From assembly GCF_038502225.1 (NCBI RefSeq), contig NC_091292.1, forward strand, positions 49,215,143 to 49,279,142: a stretch of DNA of 64,000 bases. Reading direction: 5' to 3'. Both the position numbers and the translations under genes were made by a program. Shown piece after piece: positions 55,468 to 64,000 of the stretch. Position 1 is the first letter of the stretch. Every line of letters begins with the position of its first letter. The stretch is from Cherax quadricarinatus (lineage: Eukaryota; Arthropoda; Malacostraca; Decapoda; Parastacidae). The notes under the pieces are model-generated. The model ran no database searches and was not told the DNA's origin. It was given only the letters and a program-made list of their open reading frames with translations.

Positions 55468-56382
55468 CTAACAAGAAGCTAGGACAGAATTAAGAATGTT
55501 TTGGGTGTTGGAAAATCCAGTGGTGTGAATCATTATATGATCAGCAAAACTAATCATATAATGACGGGGCTGGCTAGGCATAGCATTAAGTAAGTGATTA
55601 ATTAGAATATTGAATAGGGTGGGACTGAGCACACCTCCCTGTGGGGTTCCTAATTCAAAGTCTTTAGTTATACTTCTATGCCCCTTGAACAACACAGACG
55701 ACTTTGTTGGACAGGTAGCCTTTAATCCAGCGGCGAAGCCATCCTCCAACATCCATTCTGGCAAGCTTACTAATGATTACATGTCGGTTGGCTACGACAT
55801 AAGATGATTTAAGGTCAAGGAAGGTAGTGTATGAGCTTTCAGTGTGCAGGGTGAGATGCACGCTCCTTCCATGCATGAAACCATGCAACCGAGGAGACAA
55901 AAATTGTTTTATTCTGTACATGAGACGATTAACAATCATCCTCTCGAATGTTTTACACAAGCAGCTTGTAAGAAATATTGGGCGAAATGTATTTTGTTGA
56001 CTGGGCTTTGAAATGGGAATGATAAGGTTGTTGGTCAAAGATTTAGGAAGCTCCCCAGTTACATAGTTTATGTTATATAATTAAAGTAACGGATGGTATA
56101 CCTGGTACTTGACATAGCAATCTGAATATGTTGTAATACCATCCTCACTAGGCGACGTGGCGTTGCCCTTAGTGCTGCATCAAGTTCAAAGTTAGTAAAA
56201 GGAATGTTACAGTCATCTTCCTTGCTGAACATAAAACAAATAAGTCTCTCCCTTGCATCATATTTGTACGATAATTTCTCCTGTGTGGTACTGGGAGGAT
56301 TGTCATAACAAGGTATAGCAGCCCAGGCACTGGCTAGTTCATTCGTCCTATGTAAGGGATGAGGGGTGAGCGGTCTGACCAA
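55468..56382 (-). pseudogene. I-like linker and reverse transcriptase
   Basis: Linker: ASAWAAIPCYDNPPSTTQEK and IPFTNFELDAAL. RT: PISKPSQQNTFRPIFLTSCLCKT, LHGFMHGRSVHL, TTFLDLKSSYVVANR (motif A with D), GTPQGGVLSPTLFNILINHL, and YMISFADHIMIHT, where FADD has become FADH. The last change alone would disable polymerisation. Frame changes occur near 56050 and 55700. Confidence 0.82.
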
Positions 56383-56406
56383 TTCTGTTACCCTTAATTC
56401 TATCTG

Positions 56407-57309
56407 TTGGCAAGGTCATACTACTGTTCGCCAGGGCCCAGGAAAAATCCAGTGAGGACTAAAGACACGCTGTCATGCGGTGTCACGTCAATTTTACGTA
56501 AGGTATTTCGATGGACAAAGGAGTGCTGGTATCCCTGGTCAAACAAGGAAACCACGTCTGGAGCCAGAAGCTCACTCAATAACGTAAGTCGCGTTACACA
56601 ACCAAAACTTCACCTTGAAGCCAAACATGATGCCTTAAGCTGTATTGATAACTTAGTCACACAGCACACACTCTCGCAAATTATTTACGTTGATGGTTCT
56701 GTTCACCAATCCAATGGTGCAGCTGGTTGTGCTGCTGTTGTCGTACAGAGTGATGGCTCTCTTAAAGAAATTGGAGCACGCATCAATAATTGGGCCTCTA
56801 CCCTTCAGACAGAACTGTTTGCCATACTCCTTGCACTGAAATGCATCTATGTATCTAAGATTGACAGTTTAATTGTAACTGATTCTCTGTCATCCATAAA
56901 TGCTCTCAACTCATTAAGCATAAATTGTGGCATGTTTGTGTCAGAAGCCAGACACAGGTATGGTAAGACTGTGGACAGTGGAGTCAGAGTGCACATGATG
57001 TGGATTCCATCTCACATTGTTCTTCAGATGAATGATAGAACTGATGAACTGGCTAAGTTGTATGCTTTCAAAGAGGGAGTAGATTACAATCTTGGCTTGT
57101 CAGTTAGTAGTTTGAGAACAATAATACGAAAAGAACTTCAACTGAATTTTATTGACTTAAGACTCAGGGAGATTGACACCAGTCAGTCCATCTATCATCA
57201 TTCTATCATGCAGGAGGAACCACGTGTCTATAGTGCATCCAACAAAATAAGCAGACTCTTGGATGTCATTACCGCCCGGCTCCGACTGGGTTACAAGTTT
57301 CTTTGGTAG
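56407..57309 (+). pseudogene. I-like RNase H (plus copy)
   Basis: RNase H removes the RNA template in I-type elements. The open frame of 300 codons becomes homologous to the minus copy from about 56600. Motifs: IIYVDGSVHQSNGAAGCAAV (Asp), ASTLQTELFAILLALKC (Glu), SLIVTDSLSSINAL (Asp), MMWIPSHIVLQMNDRTDELA (His and last Asp). The complete catalytic set is present. The frame stops at LGYKFLW; downstream CHTLRHYVLECDKINEFRDN in another frame is the Cys/His tail. It lacks RT and endonuclease. Confidence 0.87.
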
Positions 57310-57535
57310 GTTAAATCATCACCATCAGATGTAGACCAAACGAATGTAAACTTTTCCAGGTGGACTTTTGTCACACCCTGCGTCATTATGTACTGGAGTG
57401 CGATAAAATTAATGAATTTAGAGACAACTCACTCAGAAATGTCCAAGAAATGGCAAAGTATTTTATCCACAGTGGTATATTACAGACCATTCTGGAGAAA
57501 TACCCTGACTTTGCTAGCTGTAAATAAAGCATTAC

Positions 57536-57540
<5 letters not shown>
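56590..57540 (+). mobile_element. I-like non-LTR element, plus-strand 3' fragment
   Basis: It covers RNase H to the 3' end (tgtaaataaagcattaccac) and then abuts (GT)n. It faces away from the minus copy (head to head), so their RNase H parts form an inverted repeat. Confidence 0.82.
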
Positions 57541-57629
<89 letters not shown>

Positions 57630-57649
57630 TGTGCATTTGTGTGTGCGTG
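57541..57649. repeat. (GT)n, tail of K7
   Basis: About 43 pure GT units, then variants (gtttgtgtgcatttgtgtgtgc) to 57649. It lies between the I-like 3' end and the K7 tail. Confidence 0.93.
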
Positions 57650-57692
57650 TGTACTCACCTAGCTGAGGTTGCAGGGATCGAGTCCGAGCTCC
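57650..57692 (-). mobile_element. Family K copy K7 (only about 43 bp of 3' UTR)
   Basis: Minus strand: caggagctcggactcgatcc, then ctgcaacctcagctaggtga and gtac. This is the last 43 bp of family K, bounded on both sides by (GT)n/(CA)n. Confidence 0.85.
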
Positions 57693-57701
57693 TGTGTGTG
57701 T

Positions 57702-57747
<46 letters not shown>
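57693..57747. repeat. (GT)n, tail of K6
   Basis: Around 27 GT units between K7 and K6. Confidence 0.93.
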
Positions 57748-57750
<3 letters not shown>

Positions 57751-57924
57751 CACCTATTTGTGGTTGCAGGGGTCGAGTCCTAGCTCCTGGCCCCGCCTCT
57801 TCACCGGTTGCTACTAGGCCCTCTCTCTCCCCGCTCCATGAGCTTTATCAAACCTCGTCTTAAAACTGTGTATGGTTCCTGCCTCCACTACGTCATTTTC
57901 TAGGCTATTCCACTGCCTTACAAC

Positions 57925-57930
<6 letters not shown>
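57748..57930 (-). mobile_element. Family K copy K6, 5'-truncated, identical to the K3 3' end
   Basis: Its reverse complement matches K3 52169-52352 base for base as far as I can read: the ORF2 end (HRVVRQWNSLENDVVEAG), stop, 3' UTR and first tail unit. Its truncated 5' end abuts the (GT)n of K5. Confidence 0.92.
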
Positions 57931-57983
<53 letters not shown>

Positions 57984-58008
57984 TTGTGTGTGTGTTTGTG
58001 TGTGTGTG
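57931..58008. repeat. (GT)n, tail of K5
   Basis: (GT)n with a few tatgtgtttgt variants between K6 and K5. Confidence 0.93.
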
Positions 58009-58215
58009 TACTCACCTAGTTGAGGTTGCAGGGGTCGAATCCGAGCTCCTGGCCCCGCCTCTTCACTGATCGCTACTAGGTCACTCTCCCTGAACCCTGA
58101 GCTTTATCATACCTCTGCTTAAAGCTATGTATGGATCCTGCCTCCACTAAATCGCTTCCCAAATTATTCCACTTACTGACTACTCTGTGGCTGAAGAAAT
58201 ACTTCCTAACATCCC
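58009..58215 (-). mobile_element. Family K copy K5, interrupted by BEL copy 2
   Basis: Minus strand: acagggatgttaggaagtat to the GSGRVT stop, 3' UTR and tail. Its upstream part is cut at 58215 by the BEL 5' LTR and should continue beyond the window. Confidence 0.88.
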
Positions 58216-59285
58216 TGTGGAGAAATTTTCTCCAGGAGGGGGGTATCAACCCCCTTCAGCCCCCTTCAGCCCCCTTCAGCCCTCTCAGCCCTGAGGGGCC
58301 ACTCAGAAGGGGCGAGTGTCTTGTTTACTGCTAGAGTGAGTAATTGATCACAGATGCTATGCCACGTAAGTCAAGTGACCTCTGCTCCTTGCAGCGGTGT
58401 TGCAACGTGTATTTCTATAAGAGACAGTACATCTCTTACATAGCAGGACAATTAAGGAAAATCCTGCTCCCACTTTATTACCATAGTAAAGATAGTGTAC
58501 ATTGTTGTTTATGATTAAGACAGCAAGAAACAAACATTCTGCTTTGCTTCATCGAGGAGTTGACAAGGATGCAAGGTACTAGGTCAGCGTTTTTTTTTTG
58601 TGCTGGGGGCAGTGACGGCATGGAGCCCTGTGGCGTCTGGCAGATTACTTTTGACTCTAGAGAGAGTCACACTGACTCCAGGATAACCAGCAAAGGACAC
58701 TGATCTGTGCATTAGTGTGAATAAAGTGTCTCACAAAACACAATAAACTCTTAAGAGAAGTGTGATCAGCTTCTCTTGTGATACATTGTGAACAATAAAG
58801 ACAAACCTTGTGGAACATAGTGTACCAGTGTGCGTTTCCTAGACAATGGAAGACGTGGACATCCAAAGACACTTCAGCTTCTATCAAGTCACCGATACCT
58901 GTCGAAGGTGTTGAGAACACCATAGCTCACGTTACAAAGAGCAAGGTATGTTACGAATTTCTTGTAGATCGGGGGATTGCGCAATTCTTGAGTCACAAGG
59001 AGTTTGTAATCAACCTATAATCGGCAGTAAGGTGTGGACTTTTGAGTCCAAACAAGTAAGTATTCGTCAGCCATCATCGAATGAAATATGCTGACATAAC
59101 ACCCCCTAGGGGTAATTTATACTTACAAATTGTATCTCTTGACAGCCCACTGTTGTGATGGTTTCGACAGCTTCTAGACCTAGTCTGCAGGGGCGGCTGT
59201 GTAGACGATTTGCTGTCATTTATCAGCTAAGTGTTCATTATATATATATATAATAAACACAGCAGGTAAGGCCAAAATCTCAACA
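58216..59285 (+). repeat. 5' LTR of BEL copy 2
   Basis: 1070 bp, TGTGGAGAAATTTTCTCC...AAAATCTCAACA. It is more diverged at its end from the copy 1 LTR (tatatatata insertion, 59241-59252). Confidence 0.92.
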
Positions 59286-59291
59286 GAGTTT

Positions 59292-59307
59292 TGGTCCTTC
59301 GAACTGG
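59292..59307 (+). promoter_or_regulatory. Primer-binding site of BEL copy 2
   Basis: TGGTCCTTCGAACTGG six bases behind the LTR. The TGG start fits a tRNA 3' CCA end; tRNA identity is not determined. Confidence 0.6.
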
Positions 59308-60097
59308 ATAAAGACCACACTGTGGTCCAAATATGTTGTACTACAGTGTACAAATAACCTACGAGCCAAGGTCCTTCGAAAAAAGCTGTAAAACTAGTGT
59401 TTTACAATATAAATCAGTATAAATGAGTCCCTCCAGACTCAATCACAGAGAATGGGCAGCCAAAAGAAAACGGGCGCTCACCCAGCGTTCACCCAACGAA
59501 AACGGGAGCTGGGTGACTCACCCAACAAGAAGACGGGGGATGGTATCCTGCACCCTCCATCAACTGCTCCAATCTGGCGAAATCGCTGATTAAGACAACA
59601 CCCAAGTGATGATGTTTGTCTGAGTGTATATATATACACATAGTGTTTATAATGTTTATAGACAGAAATTAAGAGACAAGATTGTGTTAAAGTTTGTTTC
59701 TTATAGATCTACCTGTTATATTAAAGGAACTTATATATAAAGTGTAAGCTTTCAAATATATATTAACAGTGAAATTTATATATGTGTAAGTAATATTCAC
59801 GTGTGATTACAGTTATACAGTGACATTTATAGTGTATAGTGAATGAAGTGTATAACATCGTTATTTACGATTAATCATCATGGTCAGGCTGACACCGCAA
59901 ACTCTAAGCCATAAACACCAGACACATGTACCCTGTACCCTTCATGGTCATTGACCCTGAGGTTAAGCTTAGTGGGTCAGTAGTGTCTGACTCGATTATT
60001 GCTGACTTAAGCATAACAAAAACTCAGCTGTCTATAGCAGTACAGTGTTTTATAAACACTCTAAGTGTGGTGCTAGAATTTTCAGTATACCATTAAA
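59308..60097 (+). other. 5' leader of BEL copy 2
   Basis: AT-rich untranslated leader homologous to 30890-31688. No coding frame. Confidence 0.75.
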
Positions 60098-62452
60098 ATG
60101 GCTTGTTTGAAAACTCAGTTTCAGTCTTTACAGACTAAGATTACACAATTAGAAAATCTAATTTCAGTCTGTCTAGGATTAACTCAAGATACAAACATAG
60201 ATTTTGATGATCTTGAGGTCAAGTTTGGATTATTTACACAGCGCCTGGAAATAATTAATTCAAACTATACACATTATGAAAATAAATTTCTTGAATCAGA
60301 TCCATCTGAAGATGAAATTAAAAATGTTTTGGATACTTTTAGTGATCAACAATTAAGGTGGACAGGAGTACAGGCTATCTGCCGTAAAACTCTGTCACAG
60401 AGACCTACTACTAGTGGTCAAACACCTGTTACACCTGTAACAACAACAAGTGTCCCATTACCAAGCTTACCTACATTGTCATTACCTATTTTCCAAGGTC
60501 ATAATTATGAAGAATTCATTAGTGGTTTTCAATCCATAGTAAATTCACGAACTGACATAGATGAGATTGCTAAGTTTAATTATCTTAAATGTCTTGTGAA
60601 GGGAGAACCCTATGAACTGATTAAGTCATTTCCGGTGGTTAAAGGCAATTATCAAATAGCCTTACGTGTCTTAGCAGACAATTACTTCGATGCTGACAAG
60701 GCTAGAGTTAGACATGCAGTCTTAATATCAAGCTTGAAGCCACCCAAACATTGTTTTTCAGACTTACAGGCATTTAGAATTACATTAGACAATAGTCTCA
60801 GATCTCTAGGTGCTAAATATGACCTAAGACAATGTGATTGGTTTATCAGTGGTATTGTACAAGATAAGTTGTCACCACAAACTATTGAACGATTAAATAT
60901 TATGTTCAATAAACGCTATTTCACTTGTGAGGAAATTAGCAATGGTTTACAAACAATAGTTTCATGCATGCAAGCAACGAGACAAGATGAAAAATCCACA
61001 AATCCAGTGGATAATAAACCTTCAACTCAGTATAAAAAGAGTATACCTACTCCCACTAAACCACATAATGGGAAATCCCATATAGGCATTTATCAAGCTG
61101 TGAATACAATAGACAGTAAACAGACTGTCATACATAAACGTACTCCAAAATGTGTACTTTGTGATGGAACACATTGGGCACAGTATTGTAGTCAATACAC
61201 ATCAATGGAGGCACGTAAACAACGTGTTCATCAGCTGAAAAGATGCATCAAGTGTTTAGGTGAACACAAGGGAGGAAAATGCTCACTGAAGAAGTGTTTT
61301 AAATGCAAGGGTATGCATCATACAGCATTATGCCCAAATACTTTTGCTGAACAGCAGCAGACTTCCACAGAATCAGGAAGTCAACAAGCAACAGCATTAA
61401 ATGTGAGAGATAAGTTTAAAGCAACTGCTCTCCCGATAGCTCGAGTTGAGTTATCTAATAAATTACACAAAACCAATATGCTAACACTATTTGATCAAGG
61501 CTCACAAAGGTCCTTCATAAGAAGATCAGTGTTGCAGAAACTGAATAAACAACCCTATGCCAAAATACAGTTAGATATAGCTGGTTTTTTCCACAATTCT
61601 GGTAAACAGACATATGACCTAGCCAGAATCACTGTTGGTCTAGGAAACAGGAAAAAGACAGTAGAAGCTGTGGTAGTAGATGATTTGCCTAAGTCTGTGC
61701 AGATCCAGGGATTAAAGGAAACAGTTGCAGCACTGAAAGCAGCTAAGGTCAAGTTAGCCTGTCCTGACATACAGACGGATACAATTAGTCCAATTGATTT
61801 AATCATTGGAAGTGATTATTATCACTGTTTTGTGCAAAATATAGTAAGTAAACATGATGTTCACTTGCTGAAAACAGCAGGAGGCCACATGATATGTGGT
61901 CCCATTCCCTCTCAAAGTGGGAAAGAAGCTGATATTGATTCAGTGGAAAATGTACTAGTTACGAGAATAACCGCTGATCATGTACCACAGCAAAAATTAT
62001 CATTACTGGAAGAAATGAATGAACCAGTTGATAAGTTGTGGGATTTAGATGCGATAGGTATTGATGTAAATAAACCAAGCCCACAAGAGTCTCAGACTTA
62101 TAACCAATATTTGGACACTGTCAAATATAAAGATGGACAGTATTGGGTTAGGTTACCATGGAAATTAAATCCACCACATCTGCCTAGCAATTATCGCATG
62201 GCTTTCGGACAGATGAAAGCACAAATACATGAGCTCAGGAAGAATTCAGAGTTACTGACTGTCTATGATAATATCATACAAGAACAGTTGGACAATAAAT
62301 TCATTGAGGAAATAGTCGAAGATAAGTTGAAGACAAACGCTCATTATCTCCCACACCATGGAGTCAGAAAAGATTCTGAAACCACTCCACTACGTGTTGT
62401 ATATAATTGCAGCGCACGTGCAAATAAAGATGTAGCAAGTCTTAATGACTGA
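60098..62452 (+). CDS. BEL copy 2 Gag-protease-RT (N-terminal part of the polyprotein)
   Basis: 784 codons from MACLKTQFQ, giving particle protein, protease and the start of RT. Residues 1-95: Leu-rich helical N-terminus. About 130-280: DUF1759 Gag region (LPIFQGHNYEEF, LKCLVKGEPYELIKSF, LGAKYDLRQCDWFISG). About 345-420: cysteine knuckles (CVLCDGTHWAQYC, CIKCLGEHKGGKC, CFKCKGMHHTALC). About 463: protease strand LTLFDQGSQRSFI; later LIIGSDYYH. From about 645: RT N-terminus (YWVRLPWKLNPPHLP, LPHHGVRKDSETTPLRVVYN). It stops in ARANKDVASLND because of a 4-nt deletion relative to copy 1 (aatggttgtctg becomes aatgactg). Confidence 0.93.
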   Translation: MACLKTQFQSLQTKITQLENLISVCLGLTQDTNIDFDDLEVKFGLFTQRLEIINSNYTHYENKFLESDPSEDEIKNVLDTFSDQQLRWTGVQAICRKTLSQRPTTSGQTPVTPVTTTSVPLPSLPTLSLPIFQGHNYEEFISGFQSIVNSRTDIDEIAKFNYLKCLVKGEPYELIKSFPVVKGNYQIALRVLADNYFDADKARVRHAVLISSLKPPKHCFSDLQAFRITLDNSLRSLGAKYDLRQCDWFISGIVQDKLSPQTIERLNIMFNKRYFTCEEISNGLQTIVSCMQATRQDEKSTNPVDNKPSTQYKKSIPTPTKPHNGKSHIGIYQAVNTIDSKQTVIHKRTPKCVLCDGTHWAQYCSQYTSMEARKQRVHQLKRCIKCLGEHKGGKCSLKKCFKCKGMHHTALCPNTFAEQQQTSTESGSQQATALNVRDKFKATALPIARVELSNKLHKTNMLTLFDQGSQRSFIRRSVLQKLNKQPYAKIQLDIAGFFHNSGKQTYDLARITVGLGNRKKTVEAVVVDDLPKSVQIQGLKETVAALKAAKVKLACPDIQTDTISPIDLIIGSDYYHCFVQNIVSKHDVHLLKTAGGHMICGPIPSQSGKEADIDSVENVLVTRITADHVPQQKLSLLEEMNEPVDKLWDLDAIGIDVNKPSPQESQTYNQYLDTVKYKDGQYWVRLPWKLNPPHLPSNYRMAFGQMKAQIHELRKNSELLTVYDNIIQEQLDNKFIEEIVEDKLKTNAHYLPHHGVRKDSETTPLRVVYNCSARANKDVASLND

Positions 62453-64000
62453 TGACCGGACCCTCACTAACTGAGAAGCTTGGAGACGTGCTTATGAAAT
62501 TTCGCACAAACCCATATGCCTACACGGCTGATATTTCCAAAGCTTTCTTAAGAGTAGGACTACAAGAAATAGATAGAGATTATACTCGATTCTTGTGGCC
62601 TGAAAATCCACATGATCCTCAAAGTCCTGTGAAAACTTATCGTTTTAAATCAGTATTATTTGGTGCAACATCTTCTCCATTCTTACTAGAAGCTACTCTA
62701 AATACACATTTGAAGAAATCTGAAAGTCCCTTCAAAGAAGTCTTAAAGAAAAGTTTCTATGTGGACAATCTTCAAGGTACTGTGAATAAAGAGGAGGATT
62801 TGAAATCCTTATACAGAGAAGCTAACAAGGAGATGAAAGAAGCAAATATGCCTCTAAGGATGTGGAATACAAATTCAAAGCAATTAAGGGAACTTATCAA
62901 AGAAGATTTCCCTGAAACTGAAATTCCTGATTGCAACAATATGCTGGGACTTAATTGGAACACACAGGAAGATACTTTGAGTCTCAAAAGGATAAACAAT
63001 AAATCATGCAGTACACTCACTAAACGTAGTTTACTGTCAGAGGTATCACAATGTTTTGATCCTCTAGGACTCGTCTCACCAATTACCATAAAGGGTAAAA
63101 TGCTTATGCAAGATGCATGGAAACTCAAAATTGGATGGGATGAGAACTTGCCTCTAGAAATGAGTCAAGCATGGGATGAAATATCCAGGGAGTTTAAACA
63201 ACTTCATCAAATTAAATTTCCCAGACAAATAGGTCAAGAGGGAAACAAGTACACATTACATGTGTTCTGTGATGCGTCAACCAGAGGTTATGGCGCTGTA
63301 GCTTACATGAGTAATGCTGAAGGAAGTACACTAATTACTTCAAAGGCCAGGGTAGCACCCTTGAAGGTCAGAACAGTACCACAATTGGAACTGACAGCAC
63401 TCTATGTAGGTACAAAATTAGCTGTCTATCTCAACAAAGTACTTGATCATCTCACTATTGAGAAAACCGTGATCTGGAGTGATAATGAGGCAGTTCTCCA
63501 GTGGTTAAGAAATAATAAGAGTAAGTTGGTCTATGTACAGAACAGAGTAGCAGAAATAAAAGAGATGCAGAGAGATTATCTCTTTCTACACGTCTCTACC
63601 CAAGAGAATCCAGCTGACATGTTGTCACGTGGTGTCCCACTCAAGAAATTTGTGGATAATAAATTATGGCTCCACGGACCGAACTGGCTCTCTAATGAAA
63701 ATAACTGGCCTCAGCAAAAAGCTCACATTATGCCAGAAGAAACAGTCTGCTTGAACACAGCAGAAATAAGTTGTGTAAATACTGCAGACACAACAGAAAT
63801 AGTCATTGATGGATCTAATTACTCATCTTTGGGTAAACTCTTAAGAGTTACAGCTCTTGTCTTTAAATTCATTAAAGGAATTAAACCTGATTATGAATGT
63901 CTTGAACCCATTAAATACTGGGTGAAACTAATACAGAAAGATGTGTTCTCTAAAGAATATAAATTTCTAGAAACACAAGATAAATCCCCAAAGAAACCTG
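62449..64000 (+). CDS. BEL copy 2 reverse transcriptase and RNase H (shifted frame, open to window end)
   Basis: Codons counted from ctg at 62449 run about 517 triplets without a stop as far as I can read. RT: PSLTEKLGDVLMKF, YTADISKAFLRVGLQ (motif A), FGATSSPFLLEA, KSFYVDNLQGT (YVDN box). Connection: QCFDPLGLVSPITIKGKMLM. RNase H: HVFCDASTRGYGAVAYM, PQLELTALYVGTKL, VIWSDNEAVLQWL, TQENPADMLSRGV. Integrase should follow beyond the window. It belongs to the preceding frame before the 4-nt deletion. Confidence 0.9.
   Translation, partial: MMTGPSLTEKLGDVLMKFRTNPYAYTADISKAFLRVGLQEIDRDYTRFLWPENPHDPQSPVKTYRFKSVLFGATSSPFLLEATLNTHLKKSESPFKEVLKKSFYVDNLQGTVNKEEDLKSLYREANKEMKEANMPLRMWNTNSKQLRELIKEDFPETEIPDCNNMLGLNWNTQEDTLSLKRINNKSCSTLTKRSLLSEVSQCFDPLGLVSPITIKGKMLMQDAWKLKIGWDENLPLEMSQAWDEISREFKQLHQIKFPRQIGQEGNKYTLHVFCDASTRGYGAVAYMSNAEGSTLITSKARVAPLKVRTVPQLELTALYVGTKLAVYLNKVLDHLTIEKTVIWSDNEAVLQWLRNNKSKLVYVQNRVAEIKEMQRDYLFLHVSTQENPADMLSRGVPLKKFVDNKLWLHGPNWLSNENNWPQQKAHIMPEETVCLNTAEISCVNTADTTEIVIDGSNYSSLGKLLRVTALVFKFIKGIKPDYECLEPIKYWVKLIQKDVFSKEYKFLETQDKSPKKP

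Larger units (their letters stand above)
54209..56400 (-). mobile_element. I-like non-LTR element, minus-strand copy, decayed
   Basis: On the minus strand the order is linker (56382-56068), RT (56038-55468), thumb (55262-55047), RNase H (54888-54424), C-terminal part (to 54209). The 5' part (ORF1, endonuclease) is missing. The 3' part is also cut: it ends at REIDTGQSIYN, where the (CA)n tail of K4 begins. It contains many stops and frame changes. Confidence 0.85.
58216..64000 (+). mobile_element. BEL/Pao LTR retrotransposon (BEL copy 2), runs off the window
   Basis: 5' LTR, primer site, 0.8 kb leader, a 784-codon Gag-protease-RT frame, then pol in a second frame to the window edge. It is the same family as copy 1 and the solo LTR. 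Apart from one 4-nt deletion I see no inactivating change in the visible part. Confidence 0.95.

Overview
This 64 kb window looks like a repeat-rich arthropod genome, most likely a decapod crustacean. That is an inference from the mix of repeat families: BEL/Pao and Ty3/gypsy LTR elements, an RTE-like element whose 3' end matches a type I associate with decapods, tRNA-headed SINEs, very long (CA)n runs and Tigger-like DNA transposons. I found no convincing host gene, rRNA, tRNA gene or CRISPR array. Almost everything is mobile DNA, mostly dead and often nested, plus tandem repeats.

Layout. 1-331 is the 3' tip of a CR1/L2-like non-LTR element (family 'K') with a (CA)n tail. 421-12754 is a minisatellite with 34/38/43-bp units, split by a 7.0 kb minus-strand Ty3/gypsy element (4577-11555, 5-bp target duplication) and by a 692-bp solo LTR (11578-12269, another 5-bp duplication); both landed in the same repeat unit. 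14086-21301 is a degenerate LTR element whose first part faces a second related LTR element in inverted orientation, forming a diverged 2-kb-arm palindrome. Its left arm also carries a SINE and a 477-bp Penelope-like insertion with a hammerhead-like core. 21306-24496 holds a minus-strand zinc-knuckle fragment and an RTE-like element. The 3' tip of that RTE-like element reappears at 32788, because a minus-strand BEL element (24502-32787) jumped into it.

32831-45210 is a mosaic: six SINE copies or fragments, a 78-bp tandem repeat, a solo BEL LTR (35187-36228) inside a 22-bp minisatellite, remnants of two further non-LTR elements, and two Tigger-like transposons.

45212-58215 is the most interesting part. 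It contains one nearly full-length K element (about 46.05-52.38 kb, two ORFs, a duplicated 5' UTR) and at least five 5'-truncated K copies, several chained head to tail, each starting exactly where the (CA)n tail of another copy or a (CA)n run ends. Between two convergent chains lies an inverted pair of I-like elements with RNase H domains. From 58216 to the window end is a second, better preserved BEL element on the plus strand, inserted into a K copy.

How the parts work together: the intact or nearly intact ORFs belong to the retrotransposon life cycle (Gag/ORF1 RNA binding, protease, reverse transcriptase, RNase H, integrase or endonuclease). SINEs depend on LINE machinery in trans. The strongest candidates for something new are the apparent (CA)n-directed chain insertion of family K and the gypsy element with integrase placed before RNase H and a SCAN-like Gag, which resembles Gmr1-type elements.
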